In this document: piece after piece, positions 52,545 through 64,000 of the stretch | Position numbering within the stretch: position 1 is the first letter of the stretch | Layout: every line of letters begins with the position of its first letter | Assembly: GCA_039105265.1 (NCBI GenBank) | Contig: JAPFFF010000016.1 | Location: forward strand, 2,170,001 to 2,234,000 | Length of the DNA stretch: 64,000 nucleotides | Source of the DNA: Tritrichomonas musculus | Lineage: Eukaryota; Parabasalia; Tritrichomonadida; Tritrichomonadidae | Direction: 5' to 3' | The notes under the pieces: generated by a model | Databases searched by the model: none | Seen by the model: only the letters and a program-made list of their open reading frames with translations | What the model was told of the DNA's origin: nothing | Position numbers and translations under genes: made by a program

Positions 52545-55500
52545 ATTGTAAATAACTTAATATTTATTAAATCAATAAAAAAATTGAGACAGGAAGAATA
52601 TATATCAAAAGAGGAAAATTATCTTATTTTAAACACAAAAAATCATAATATAATTGGTTTGGATTTTTTATAATTACATATAATATTTAATATATTATAT
52701 AATAGTTGTTCTATCTAAAATATATATAATATTTATTTATATTATTGAGTTAAAAATGTTTTATTCAAAATTAATCGAACTTGAATGTGTATTCAAATAT
52801 CTTTTCTTCTCAATTATTTCTTTTCAAATTTTAGTTTTATAATTTAACAAATTTTTCTAGATGGGATATTAATATTTTTTAGATATTCTTGCACATTTAA
52901 TCATTGATATAGATTTTAAAAATAATTATATATGCGATATTTTAAATCAATCCATATATTTGGTTGCGAGAATGTATAAAACCAATGATCGAGTGTAATT
53001 TATCATGACTCTAATATAAAATTGGTAGTTGGGATTTGAAATTTATATGAATAAATAGATTCATTATATGTGTATATATCTAATATACCGTTTTCAAAAG
53101 ATTTTGTTTGATGAATTTTGTACAATATTTGATTTAATAGCATCAGTAATTATTTCAAAAAACTGATTATATCTCAGCCATTTTGTAAAAATATTGAATT
53201 TCAATTGGCTTATTCTAATTATATTAGTAGATATTTTTAAATCATCATTTGATCTATCTTGAATTACTTGAAATTAAGAATCTCCAATTGTCATCGATTG
53301 TCCTTAATCAAATCATAAAAGTAATATTTATATATAATTATTATAATATTATTTATATATAAAATAAAATTATGAATTTGTTTATTACATAACGCAAAAA
53401 AAAAGCAAATAATGTGAAAAAAATGGCCATTCAATTAGATGACCCTCCTCTATATCAAAATGATTTTATTTTGAATGAGTGCTCTTAATTTTTTAATAAA
53501 ATCTTTGAAAAATTGACATTAAAAACGGTTTTATTAATAATTAATATAATTATATCTTAGAATTGGTAGTTGTTTTGTAAAGTATAAAACTTAAATCAAA
53601 TTAAACAAATTTTTCAAAATGTAATATACTTACTATAAATTAAAACTATCAGAGAATTGCGATAAAAGCTTTAATTTTGTTAGGAGCATTTTTCAACAAA
53701 ATACTTTGATAAGTCCAACTAATAATATCTTTTATAAATAAAATATTATGTTTATCTATTAGTACATAATTTTTATTAAAATACCTTTATATTAGAAATC
53801 TCATAAAATTCAGATTTTTAAAAAATAATTGTATCATTGATTATAATAATAAATAAAATAATATAAATATAAAAATAAATTAAGTAGAAAATGAAGATAA
53901 TCATAAATTTATTGAATTTTTAGATACATTCAATTTAGTTTTTGGACATCTCAAAATTGTAATGTTAATTTTTCATAAAAAAGAACTTTTGATAATTATT
54001 TTTAAAAAATCTATTCAAAAAATTGAAACAATTTTATATAATTATATCAAATTCTTATGCATTTTTGAAATAAAAATAATAAAAATAATTCAAATTATTT
54101 CAAGATAAATATTTTAATTCACAATTTCCTCATTTTTGCTCTATGAAGTATGAAATGAATTTAAAATTTATGAAGAAGATTATTAAAAATTTTATTGAGG
54201 GGATTAGGGCACATATTGATCAAAAATCTGTCAAATGCTAGATATGTTCTGGTAAATTTCAAGATATCTTAACTTATACAAGCCCAAAACAAATAAAACA
54301 TTTTTTAACCTAAAAGTGAACTCGAATTTAATAAATCAAGCCAAAATCATAAAATTTTTTTCAATACAAAATTGATTAAAGATGATATTCAATCTAGATT
54401 CAAAATTTCAAATTTTGGCTTTAACTATTTGCTTTTATCAAGTTTTTTTTTATACAATTTCTCAGAATTCTTCAAATTCAAAGATTTTCGCAAATTTTAA
54501 AATTTTTGAGAGAAAAATTGAGCAATATTTTGGATTTGAGCATTTCTTTTATTTATAATTATTATATTTAAATGAAGAATTCTTAAAAAGTTATTTTTAA
54601 TAACATTACTTTAAAAACATCAAGATACATTTATTTATTTTTCTGAAGATTTCTCAAAAAGTTTGAGAGTTGCTGCCAAATATTGATTTAACTTCAAACA
54701 CTTTGTATACTTAATTTACATTCCACATCATAGAAGAATAGTATCATATAATAAAATAAATCAAATATGCTTTTTAAGAGAATTACAAAAAAATATCTAA
54801 TTATTTATGTAAAAAGTACTTTTTCTCTCAAAAATCAAAGAAGGAGTAGCAGAAAGGCTACTTTTTAAATAGTTTATTTCTTCAAACAGAGGTATTGCGT
54901 AACAAATTTTTATTGTAAGTTTAATTTTGAAATTTAATATAATATTATAAAAGCCAAATTTTATTATAGATCGATGTTTTGCTCGAAATTTTTATTATAA
55001 CGATAAACATTAAAATATTGGCCTGTAATTACACCTTATTATTTTGTTGCTTTATTTTTAGCATATATTTTTGTATATTGAGCAATTAGAAAAATGGTGA
55101 TGTTACAGAAATATGCCATATCAAAGTAATGCAGAGAGGGAAAATATTTATATTAGGATTTGAACATCACAAAAGCATCTCGTAGATTTTTATATTGCTC
55201 GATTTATATTACGTAATCGAGAAATTTCAAAATTTTAACTGTTCTCAAAGACATAATATGATGTATACGAAACCAAAATAGTAGAATCAGAGAATGGTAA
55301 TTCAGTATGGAATCTAACTAGAGATTTAAGTTCATATGTCATAATTAGAAGAATACAAAAAAAAATAAATGATTTGGAAGTTTGTTGTCTGAAAGTAGGC
55401 CTTAGCACAATTAAACAATTTATTTGGTAATGGAGTAAAAAAATTTCATTTATTACGCCCATATTCCACATTACGAGGAACATGTTTAATAGCAAATATA

Positions 55501-56922
55501 ATGATTTTGGTACAATTTTCAAGGCAACAAAAAGTTCAATGAAAACCAAGTTGTAATAAGAAACACTTTTAGCAAACATGGCTTTTTTATTATGAGCTGA
55601 CACATTTTATAGAGTTTTTGGAGTAGCGCATGCAAAGTGAGTCATAAATAAACTTGTGACAAAGTGGTTTAAGCTGGGAGAGCATAAGCGATCAATACCT
55701 GTACCATATTACTTTATTCATCAAATGAATAAGATAATTAATTTAATTTTATCAAAAATTCAATTGAACATATACCTTCAAGACGATGCATAATTCAAAT
55801 TGAACCCTTATAATAATATTTATATAGGATACATATGCTTTACTTTGAAATTTTATTTGTAAAAATAAGATACAGGCCTTTGTGTCAATGTTTACACATA
55901 GAGTTTTAAGCCAATTTTATAAATAAGCTTCTTATCAGAATTAATTCACCTAAAATTATTTTTAGTAGATATCTTATAATGTAATTCTGTTTTGTTATAA
56001 CATGTATTGATGAAGCATTTATTTCAATTGTAGAAAATATAACATGACTCAATATACAACATCAATATATCAAATCATTTCCTTTTTATAGAGATTTTTA
56101 TTTAAAATCTCATAAAAAATTAACTAAAACCACATAAATATGTGTATTGCTGAATCTAATAGAATGAACTTTATAATAAGAACAGTTTTATAAATGCAAT
56201 CATAATAAATAACTGCATTTTTATTGTAGATTTTTTAGAGTTTCTTCCAACAAATGGTTTACCGATACAGTCAATAGTTTTAGGTTAATAAAGTGTTGGG
56301 CACTCAATATATCAGAATGTAATAAATTTAAATCAAAAATGTTAAAATAAATACCATTTACGTTTTTTTATATAATAATATTTTGCAATTTTTTCTTAAT
56401 TTTAAATAATCTTCTTCATATATTTTAAAATCATTTTATACTTCATAGAACAGTAATGAGAAAATTGCGAATTAAAATATTTATATTGAAATAGTTTGAA
56501 TCATTTCTATTTCAAAAAGGAAAAAACATTTGATATAATTATATTAATTATTCCAACTTTTTGAATATATTTCTCAAAAATAACTAACAAAAGTTCATTC
56601 GTTTCTGAATAAAAAGAATAAATATATTTTCAAATTTATACTGATTATAAATTTAATTTCATAAAATTTTAATACGAAATATATATTATTTCCCATTACA
56701 ATAGATAATAATTGTCATGGGTAGGAAGTAATAATAGATGAAGAAAAATTTAATGATTTGTGGTGATATTTCTTTATAATATTTAGAAATATACAAAATT
56801 AATAAAAATTTTTATTAAAATTGATCTATTAATTGAGAGCTTAAGGCTGAATCCTCATTTTCATGTTAATAAATAAATAAACGTTCATTCAAAAAATAAA
56901 AACGTTAAAAGACAACACTTAT
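52545..56922. other. Gene-poor interior of the MULE
   Basis: 4.4 kb of AT-rich DNA without a supportable gene. At 55235-55603 both strands are fairly open over the same stretch (minus 122 codons; plus with a few stops), so a decayed coding relic is possible. A tRNA-like D-arm string AGCTGGGAGAGC at about 55672 lacks a matching T-arm downstream. Confidence 0.5.
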
Positions 56923-59733
56923 ATGAACAGCACAAATTTCCAACCTTATACACAATTTCAAAGCATTTTGCAAGATGCCGTTGAAGAAAACAATCAGTTT
57001 CTCACATTTTTTAATAGTTTATCTATCGATATCAACGATTTTGTACAGGAATTATATGATCAGTACGACTTATATCTTTTGCATGACTTTATATTACATT
57101 TTTCATTGCAACCAGAACCATTTCAGCTATTTTTAAGTGAAATAGATTTTTTACATTTGCAAAGTATTGGCACTAAAATATATTACAAAGTTTTTGAAGG
57201 CGAAGAAACTTTTTCAATCAACAATCCGAAATCTTTTATTGGAAAAAAAACCTTTCTATCTATTATACCAGCAAATTCCAATATCGATGTAGAAATCAAA
57301 AATGTAACAAAGATTGAAATGAATGGGATTGATTTTTATGAAATATCAAATACAAAAAAGAATTCAAATTTTGTTGTTCATTCATCAAAAAAAAGTTTAT
57401 ACTTCCTAAAAATACATTACATGAATGTTCTTAAAAAATCTCAAGTTGGAAAAGCAATTCTTGAAAAACTTGGAATTCAATCAAATTTATCAAATGATAA
57501 AATTGCAGCATTCCATCAACTAAATGATGATGAGCATAGTATCAATTTTCCAACTTTAATATCTAATATGATAAAGAAACATGTTTTAATTTGTGACATT
57601 TGTTGCAAGCAAATTACTCTTAATCAAATCAGATTAGAATCCAAAATTCAAAAATCTAAAAACTATGAATGGAAAATTATGAATGAATTAGAAACTGATA
57701 ATGATGATGCCAAAGAATATGATGAGGACGATACGAATGATGATTATTTACCAGATAGTGCAGTTCCGCCAGTTAGAATTGATATTATCGGTATTGATTT
57801 CCAACCGAAAAAAACAAAAATTGGATGGTGGGAAACAGGGCAAGATTATGTTCCACCATTTCATCCATTACAATCACCTTTTGTGTTTTCACATACGAGT
57901 AAATCTGCTGATCCAAATCCAGAGGAACCAATTCAACAAAATGAATTGGAATTAATGATAAATCAGAAAAAAAACCCTGCATCTTTGAAATATTGCACAG
58001 ATCGTGAAACCGGAACCCCGGCAACATTTAAAGAGCTTTCTAATTATTCTTTTCAAACACAAAAAGATGTCCGAATAGCAATGGCAAATATTTCGTTCAT
58101 TGGAGATCGTTTTATCAAAATAAGAACATCATCAAATAATCGAATTGAATATCGATGCATAGAAAAGAAAAAAGAAGCGATCGTTAATTTGGAAAGTTCT
58201 TATATTCAAGATGCAAAATTGACAACATGCGATTTCAAAATGGTTTGGTCAAAAGTTGATGATAAATGGAAAGTTACTACATACAATGAACATACTTGTC
58301 CTCTAGATCGCCATAATTTTGAAAATAGAAAAGCCAAAGCTGCACATTTTCCATCCATTTTTATTGATGAAGCAATAAGAAATTTGAAAACACATTATTT
58401 CACTATCAATGAAGGAATATCAGCTTTCAAAACAGAGTTCACTCAAAATGTTAACCAGAGAACTCTCAGACGTCGATTGGAACGCCAACTACCCATTGAT
58501 TGTGAAGCATCAAGGATCATGGAGTGGCAAAAAATTCCAGAATATTTGGAAAATAATATTCAGAATGGAGGTTTATCAAAATTAGCAGTGAATAAGAATA
58601 ATGAAATAATAGGGATTGGGATAGTACCAAATTATGGAAAACTATTGCTTAGTTCAGATGCTATTCTTCCTATTTTAATTATCGATGGAACTTTTCAATG
58701 TGCGATTTCACGTGGAGTAATCATAATTGTAATGACTGTTAGTGGAAACAGGACCAATATCCCACTAGCCTGGGGATGGGCGCCAACTGAAAATGCAGAA
58801 ATTATAAAAATGATTCTAGAATTAGTTAAATCTGTTCGCCCAAAGTGCATTGAAACAATACTATCAGATGAAGGAAAAGCACTTGAATCGGCAATTAAAT
58901 TTGTATTTCCAAATGTTGACCATAAACTTTGTGCATGGCACATTGCTAAAAAACTTACAAATGATGAAGCTCGATCATTATTTTGGGGATTGTTTCATGC
59001 AGATCATCCAGCTGAATTTCGATCGCAATGTATCACCTTCAAGACAAAACATCCACTGATTTACAAACAATACATTGAAGGAAAAGAAAATAAGCTTTTC
59101 AACCGATTCTTTAATAAGAATGCTGGTGGAGAATTATCGACATCATCTCCAGTTGAATCGATCAACAGTCTCATTGCACCATATAAAGATAAAGAACCAA
59201 TTCAAATATTTAATATCTTAGAACTCTATGGATATGAACAGTGCACTAAATTAATGCTATTAAAAAATTTTACAACACCATATTATGATTCTCGGATGAA
59301 TCAAGTAACTCAGAAAGCAAATAAATTTTTTGCAATTAATGTTCCTGGAACAGAATCTTTCAAAGTTTTCAAAAAGAATGATGTTAATTTCAATGAGAAA
59401 GGACAATTAACAGGAGTTCCAAAGTCATCTGCATTATGTTGGGATGTCAACTTGAAAGAATGCCGGTGTCCATGTGGCAAATATGAAGATAGAGGATTTC
59501 CATGTGCGCATTATATTTGTGCTTGTTTGAAAGCTAATCAATCATGGGACAGAAGAGTTGCTAAATGCTACTTTGTTGGAACTATTCTTGAAACCTTAGA
59601 GAGTCATATAAATATACCTGTACCAATTGATAATCTTTCTATAGATCCCAAGATTTCACCTTTTAATCCAAAATCAAGGATTCAAACGAGAAAGAGGCAT
59701 AAATATCACTTTGAAATTAATATTAATAAATAA
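56923..59733 (+). CDS. MULE transposase
   Basis: 936 residues. The N-terminal 230 residues are unassigned and end in a CDICCKQ cysteine pair. A C-C-H-H-type zinc region (TTCDFKMVW, NEHTCPLDRH, about 435-470) fits the DNA-binding domains of this family. The MULE catalytic core follows: first Asp in IIDGTFQCAI (residue 588), second in LSDEGKAL (residue 649), then HKLCAWHIAKKL. A SWIM zinc finger, CRCPCGKYEDRGFPCAHYIC (about 847-866), closes it. All the expected blocks are present and the frame is unbroken, so the enzyme may be active. The stop lies directly at the start of a 271-bp repeat unit. Confidence 0.93.
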   Translation: MNSTNFQPYTQFQSILQDAVEENNQFLTFFNSLSIDINDFVQELYDQYDLYLLHDFILHFSLQPEPFQLFLSEIDFLHLQSIGTKIYYKVFEGEETFSINNPKSFIGKKTFLSIIPANSNIDVEIKNVTKIEMNGIDFYEISNTKKNSNFVVHSSKKSLYFLKIHYMNVLKKSQVGKAILEKLGIQSNLSNDKIAAFHQLNDDEHSINFPTLISNMIKKHVLICDICCKQITLNQIRLESKIQKSKNYEWKIMNELETDNDDAKEYDEDDTNDDYLPDSAVPPVRIDIIGIDFQPKKTKIGWWETGQDYVPPFHPLQSPFVFSHTSKSADPNPEEPIQQNELELMINQKKNPASLKYCTDRETGTPATFKELSNYSFQTQKDVRIAMANISFIGDRFIKIRTSSNNRIEYRCIEKKKEAIVNLESSYIQDAKLTTCDFKMVWSKVDDKWKVTTYNEHTCPLDRHNFENRKAKAAHFPSIFIDEAIRNLKTHYFTINEGISAFKTEFTQNVNQRTLRRRLERQLPIDCEASRIMEWQKIPEYLENNIQNGGLSKLAVNKNNEIIGIGIVPNYGKLLLSSDAILPILIIDGTFQCAISRGVIIIVMTVSGNRTNIPLAWGWAPTENAEIIKMILELVKSVRPKCIETILSDEGKALESAIKFVFPNVDHKLCAWHIAKKLTNDEARSLFWGLFHADHPAEFRSQCITFKTKHPLIYKQYIEGKENKLFNRFFNKNAGGELSTSSPVESINSLIAPYKDKEPIQIFNILELYGYEQCTKLMLLKNFTTPYYDSRMNQVTQKANKFFAINVPGTESFKVFKKNDVNFNEKGQLTGVPKSSALCWDVNLKECRCPCGKYEDRGFPCAHYICACLKANQSWDRRVAKCYFVGTILETLESHINIPVPIDNLSIDPKISPFNPKSRIQTRKRHKYHFEININK

Positions 59734-59998
59734 TCTCATACTTTGTTTAAAATTTCTTATATTTGTAAGATTATATTATTCATGTTAATATGTTGATAAC
59801 AAATATATTATTATTTTATTATATAAATACTTATTTATGCCACTTTTTATATTTCCCATTTTGATCGGCACTTTTTCATTTCACCTATTTGTATTCATTA
59901 TTATCTCTTCATTTTAGTATATTATCTTTTTATGCAACTAAATATGATTATATATATGAATTAATTAACAAGATGATAATTTATTCTAGGTTAATATA
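59734..59998 (+). repeat. One forward 271-bp unit after the transposase
   Basis: Same unit and orientation as the left-end repeats, abutting the transposase stop. It is followed by a diverged stretch (60000-60150) with a short coding relic (VVKNQTLLNAEHNHPF) that looks like the zinc-binding part of another MULE transposase. Confidence 0.8.
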
Positions 59999-60156
59999 AA
60001 TTTTTATCATATTTTATTTAAAATTTGTGATATTTATGATAAGACGGTCATTGTTGTGAAAAATCAAACTTTGTTAAATGCAGAACACAATCATCCATTT
60101 GTTTTTAAAAAATAACAAAATATATTTTTTCTGACAATTTTGACGGTTTGACACTC

Positions 60157-61226
60157 AAAATGGGAAATATAAAAAGTGACATAAATAAGTATTTATATAA
60201 TAAAATAATAATATATTTGTTATCAACATATTAACATGAATAATATAATCTTACAAATATAAGAAATTTTAAATAAAGTATGAGATTAATTTATATTAAC
60301 CTAGAATAAATTATCATCTTGTTAATTAATTCATATATATAATCATATTTAGTTGCATAAAAAGATAATATACTAAAATGAAGAGATAATAATGAATACA
60401 AATAGGTGAAATGAAAAAGTGCCGATCAAAATGGGAAATATAAAAAGTGGCATAAATAAGTATTTATATAATAAAATAATAATATATTTGTTATCAACAT
60501 ATTAACATGAATAATATAATCTTACAAATATAAGAAATTTTAAATAAAGTATGAGATTAATTTATATTAACCTAGAATAAATTATCATCTTGTTAATTAA
60601 TTCATATATATAATCATATTTAGTTGCATAAAAAGATAATATACTAAAATGAAGAGATAATAATGAATACAAATAGGTGAAATGAAAAAGTGCCGATCAA
60701 AATGGGAAATATAAAAAGTGGCATAAATAAGTATTTATATAATAAAATAATAATATATTTGTTATCAACATATTAACATGAATAATATAATCTTACAAAT
60801 ATAAGAAATTTTAAATAAAGTATGAGATTAATTTATATTAACCTAGAATAAATTATCATCTTGTTAATTAATTCATATATATAATCATATTTAGTTGCAT
60901 AAAAAGATAATATACTAAAATGAAGAGATAATAATGAATACAAATAGGTGAAATGAAAAAGTGCCGATCAAAATGGGAAATATAAAAAGTGGCATAAATA
61001 AGTATTTATATAATAAAATAATAATATATTTGTTATCAACATATTAACATGAATAATATAATCTTACAAATATAAGAAATTTTAAATAAAGTATGAGATT
61101 AATTTATATTAACCTAGAATAAATTATCATCTTGTTAATTAATTCATATATATAATCATATTTAGTTGCATAAAAAGATAATATACTAAAATGAAGAGAT
61201 AATAATGAATACAAATAGGTGAAATG
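60157..61226 (-). repeat. Inverted 271-bp tandem repeats, 4 units
   Basis: Units start at about 60157, 60428, 60699 and 60970 (anchor AAAATGGGAAAT), opposite in orientation to the left-end array. The first shows small differences (GTGACATAAA for GTGGCATAAA). Confidence 0.95.
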
Positions 61227-61993
61227 TAAAATTTAGATAAAAATAATGTATTTCAAAATTGAGAGAAGACCGTTTATAATATGTTTAATTTTTATTCAAA
61301 ATCATCGTTTTTTGTATAATAAAAAAGAAAATAATGATTATTGTTGATACATTTTTAAACTTTATTAAATGAACTATAAATTTAATAGTTTTTTAACTCT
61401 GTATTTTAAATGAATATTTGAATAATAATGAAAATTAGCATAATTTTACAACGCTTTCTGTACCATCTGTATTGATAATTATATGTGAAATACGATGGAG
61501 AATATTATTTGAGACGCCAAAGGTTTTTAATCGAGTAAAACATCTAATATTTCAACTATTTGAAATATAGCATCGATTTGTAAACCTGTTACTCTGCTAG
61601 TAATATTGAAATTATTGACGTAAAAAACGATGATCTATAATAAGCAGGAAATAAATAGTCTTTTTCTGAAGGAACAAACTGGATATAATTATATGTATCT
61701 GATGAAGGCGGAATTTTTCGACAATATTATGTAGTTATGCTCCTTATACGGTACCGTTCAAAATATATGATTTTGGGATCTCTCCTCGATAAACATCAAT
61801 TCTCGATACATCGATTTATAAATGGTCGTTTGTCGATTGGCAAAGAAGGGCCATTTTTCCGCATAAAAAGTCCTATCGTGTTTGTCGATTGGTAAAAAAA
61901 GATTTTTTTTTTTTTTTTACCAATCGACAACAACTTTTTGAATGAAAAAAATTTTTTTAGAAAAATTCCCTATTTGTCGATTGGCTTTCGCCC
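60157..61993. repeat. Right terminal inverted repeat of the MULE
   Basis: The four inverted 271-bp units plus the unique part 61227-61950 mirror the left end. The left and right arrays differ in unit number (about 3.3 against 4), so the terminal repeats vary in length by unit gain or loss. Confidence 0.85.
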
Positions 61994-62038
61994 TTCTATA
62001 TAGAGATTAAAAATAATTTTTTTGATATTTTTTTTTAA

Positions 62039-63585
62039 GGTACAAATCCAGTACGTTTAGTAACCGCAATTTTTTTTGACATTCTAAAAGAATAAGATGA
62101 TATGTTAAATAAAAAACGATAATTTTAGGGAAACGGGCACCGGGCGGGCAATGGGCCCGAAATAAACGTACTGCCCGGGAATGCCCGGGCAAATTTACGG
62201 GCAAAATGGGCTGCCCGGGCAAAACGGTTATTTACGTTTTTTCGGGCGGAGCAGTGCCCGTTTCCACTTTTTTGGGCAATTGCCCGGGGCTGCCCATTTT
62301 CATAAAAAAGAATTTGGTTCGAATATTTTCCGAACTTTTTTTTTTTTTTTTTTAGAAAAAAGCATTGACAAAATAAAGTTTATGAATGATTTTTGTTTAA
62401 AAAAATGCATGAATATATTGTATTTTATATTTTAAATATAATTAAATTTAAAAAATCACATTTACTTATCTGATCACTCAAAAATTTCATTTAGATATTA
62501 TGTCATTAACATAAAAAAGCAAGTTTAAGGGACCACTATCATATTTTTTTGTAAACATTTCAATATTGAGAAAACTCATAGAAAAGAAAATTCAATAGTT
62601 GTTATCTCGGAAAAAGTTTAAAACTTTAAAATTTCACCATTCCGATCATTTTTGTAAAATTTTTACTCCTTTCAACTTTTAAATTTTTATTGAAAAAAGG
62701 GAATAGGCTTAAAAGAAGAATAGAAATAAATGATATGTAATTTATATAATTTATATATACCAAAATATAGCAAAAATACTCAAGAAATAATTTTTTTTAA
62801 GTCAATTAATTTTGTGATAACTCATAGAATTTTTAACATAGAATTTGATAGTGGTCCCTTAACACAACAGTATAATAATATATATGCTATTCTAACTATA
62901 AGTTCATAAATAAAACTTTTTGGAACAAATTAAATTTTGAGATATTGAAAATAAACTATACAGTTAATGAAATACTTGTGGGAATAAAAAATTATGCATT
63001 TTAAGAATAACAAAAAATCAAAATTTTTTATATAAGCCAAAAAAAGAGTAAAAAAAAGTGATAATATTTTCATTTAAACAAGTTTATAAAAAAATCATTT
63101 TCTTATTGTTTATAAAAAATGAAAAATAAATTGCAATCATCATGATATGAATAAATATTTCAACATGGAATATAGGTGGAGAAATTGAAAAAAAAAAAAA
63201 AAAAAAAAAAAGATTCGACTAAAATCGAACAAGCAGCTTTTACTATTTCATAAAATTTACGGGCAGGAAAGAAAATGATGAACGGGCAATCAATTTAACA
63301 ATCAAATGGGCAAGAACGAGAAAAAACGGGCAATGTAAAAAAGACGTTTGTGCCCATTCTTTCCCGGTGATATGACCAATCTGACATTGCCCGGGCAAGT
63401 TTCGGGCGCCCGTTTCCCATCCCTAGATAATTTTCATCCATTTCATATAAAATGTCATAAAGTTCATTTAAATTGTAAAATAAGTGTCAAAAACACACCT
63501 AGTCAATTTAAACTTTTTCAGAGACATGCAACTATTCAAAAAATTAACGTTCTCCTATTCAAAAATAACGTACTGGATTTGTACC
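62039..63585. mobile_element. Second copy of the TTAA-flanked MITE, interrupted
   Basis: Same 19-bp ends as 7741-7980 and TTAA on both sides (62035-62038 and 63586-63589). Removing the nested element 62127-63425 and one 9-bp duplication leaves 239 bp, matching the 240-bp uninterrupted copy. Confidence 0.9.
62127..63425. mobile_element. 1.3 kb element with GCCCGGGCA-motif ends, 9-bp duplication
   Basis: Starts AGGGAAACGGGCACCGGGCG and ends CGCCCGTTTCCCATCCCTA, imperfectly inverted. The exact 9-bp repeat GATAATTTT flanks it (62118-62126 and 63426-63434); the intact MITE copy has one corresponding GATTATTTC. Both ends carry many GCCCGGGCA or GGGCAA motifs (62127-62300 and 63258-63415), GC-rich islands in AT-rich DNA. 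The interior has no credible gene. Mutator-like by duplication length. Confidence 0.88.
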
Positions 63586-63740
63586 TTAATAAAAAATGTT
63601 TTTTTTTTTGATATGGTCATTCAAGGATTAAAATTAAATTAATAAATGATCATCATATGATATACAATCTAAAATATTTAAAAATTTACAATAAAAAAGA
63701 TTGTATAATATAACGTTTGTTATTTAATTCCAGGATGTTT

Positions 63741-63978
63741 ATTTTATTCCAGGATAACCGTTTAAGATGGTTTAATATTTAACCATGTCGATTATCAACC
63801 AAAATATAATTAAAAAATTGAATTAAAAACGATCAATCATCCTGGGATTATAATTGAGAAGGAAAAATTTGAATAAAAAAGGTAAGGAAAAAATCATAAA
63901 TTTTTAAAAAAAATACAAACTTTTTATATGAGCTTATTGAAATTTTATTATTAAAAAACGGTTATCCTGGAATAAAAT
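63741..63978. mobile_element. Inverted-repeat element, 23-bp perfect ends
   Basis: ATTTTATTCCAGGATAACCG... (63741-63763) is exactly complementary to 63956-63978. Two further copies of the motif (ATTCCAGGATG at 63727 and CATCCTGGGATT at 63839) lie outside and inside. About 240 bp, non-coding; the target duplication is not resolved. Confidence 0.65.
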
Positions 63979-64000
63979 TAAAATTCTTGAAAAAAATTAT

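Larger units (their letters stand above)
47294..61993. mobile_element. 14.7 kb Mutator-like element (MULE)
   Basis: The borders are set by the direct repeat TTCTATATAG (47284-47293 and 61994-62003), a 10-bp duplication (9 bp if read one shorter) as expected for MULEs. Outer ends begin GGGGGAGG and, inverted, GGGCGAAAG. Further in, long terminal inverted repeats are nearly identical: a unique part of about 730 bp and then 271-bp tandem repeats. Terminal clusters of the motif TTGTCGATTGG occur near both ends. It encodes a complete transposase (56923-59733) and a passenger gene (49052), and contains a foldback element and a mariner-type MITE. The near-identity of the repeats suggests recent activity. 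Confidence 0.85.

Noticed and set aside
55235-55603. 122-codon minus-strand frame
   Set aside because: Hydrophobic, AT-driven and mirrored by a similarly open plus strand; no motif. Kept only as a possible relic.
55620-55740. tRNA-like string AGCTGGGAGAGC
   Set aside because: It resembles a D-arm, but no GGTTCRA-type T-arm or acceptor pairing follows within tRNA distance.
62127-62300. GC-rich block as a CpG-type promoter or transferred bacterial DNA
   Set aside because: It is explained by repeated GCCCGGGCA motifs at a transposon end, mirrored at 63258-63415.

Overview
The window is AT-rich, almost intron-free nuclear DNA from a microbial eukaryote. The best fit is a trichomonad, probably a Tritrichomonas (inference). 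The reasons are very short 5' UTRs with a TCAYTW-type initiator next to the ATG at some genes, BspA-type leucine-rich repeat proteins, many TKL-like kinases joined to ankyrin or Sel1 repeats, a beta-helix surface protein, Polinton pieces and large Mutator-like elements.

Layout. (1) 1-4.1 kb: one end of an incomplete Polinton/Maverick, with a tail-fibre-like protein and three opposing small genes; a PolB-like remnant lies at 6.9-7.7 kb. (2) 4.1-19.3 kb: a nest of repeats with no clear host gene. Its centre is a 3.8 kb TA-flanked Tc1/mariner-type element (10880-14703). Its long gene joins a ubiquitin-specific protease domain to a DDE transposase, split by a shift at an A7 run. It sits inside an older 205-bp inverted-repeat element whose second arm preserves the empty site. 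Smaller elements ending in GC-motif clusters lie at 14960-16426 and 18388-19255. (3) 19.4-47.2 kb: host genes. These are a kinase with an ankyrin tail that breaks up into a 189-bp-period ankyrin array of 17 units, a pseudokinase with about 20 Sel1 repeats, a tandem kinase/pseudokinase with a CaaX end, a coiled-coil pseudogene, a divergent actin-related protein, a BspA-like LRR protein, a large beta-helix membrane protein, a 2-Cys peroxiredoxin with a cysteine-rich N-terminal extension, a small coiled-coil protein and a short M1 aminopeptidase. (4) 47.3-62.0 kb: a 14.7 kb Mutator-like element flanked by a 10-bp target duplication, 80 bp upstream of the aminopeptidase start. Its long terminal inverted repeats are partly built of 271-bp tandem repeats. 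It carries a 936-aa MULE transposase and a passenger helical-repeat gene, itself hit by a 1628-bp foldback element (517-bp inverted arms, 8-bp duplication). (5) 62.0-64 kb: a TTAA-flanked MITE split by a GC-motif element with a 9-bp duplication, then one more inverted-repeat element.

The host section reads as signalling and surface functions plus redox defence and peptide trimming. The rest records several rounds of transposition, with insertion order readable from nesting. No tRNA, rRNA or CRISPR was recognised. Family names come from motifs read by eye; no database search was run.
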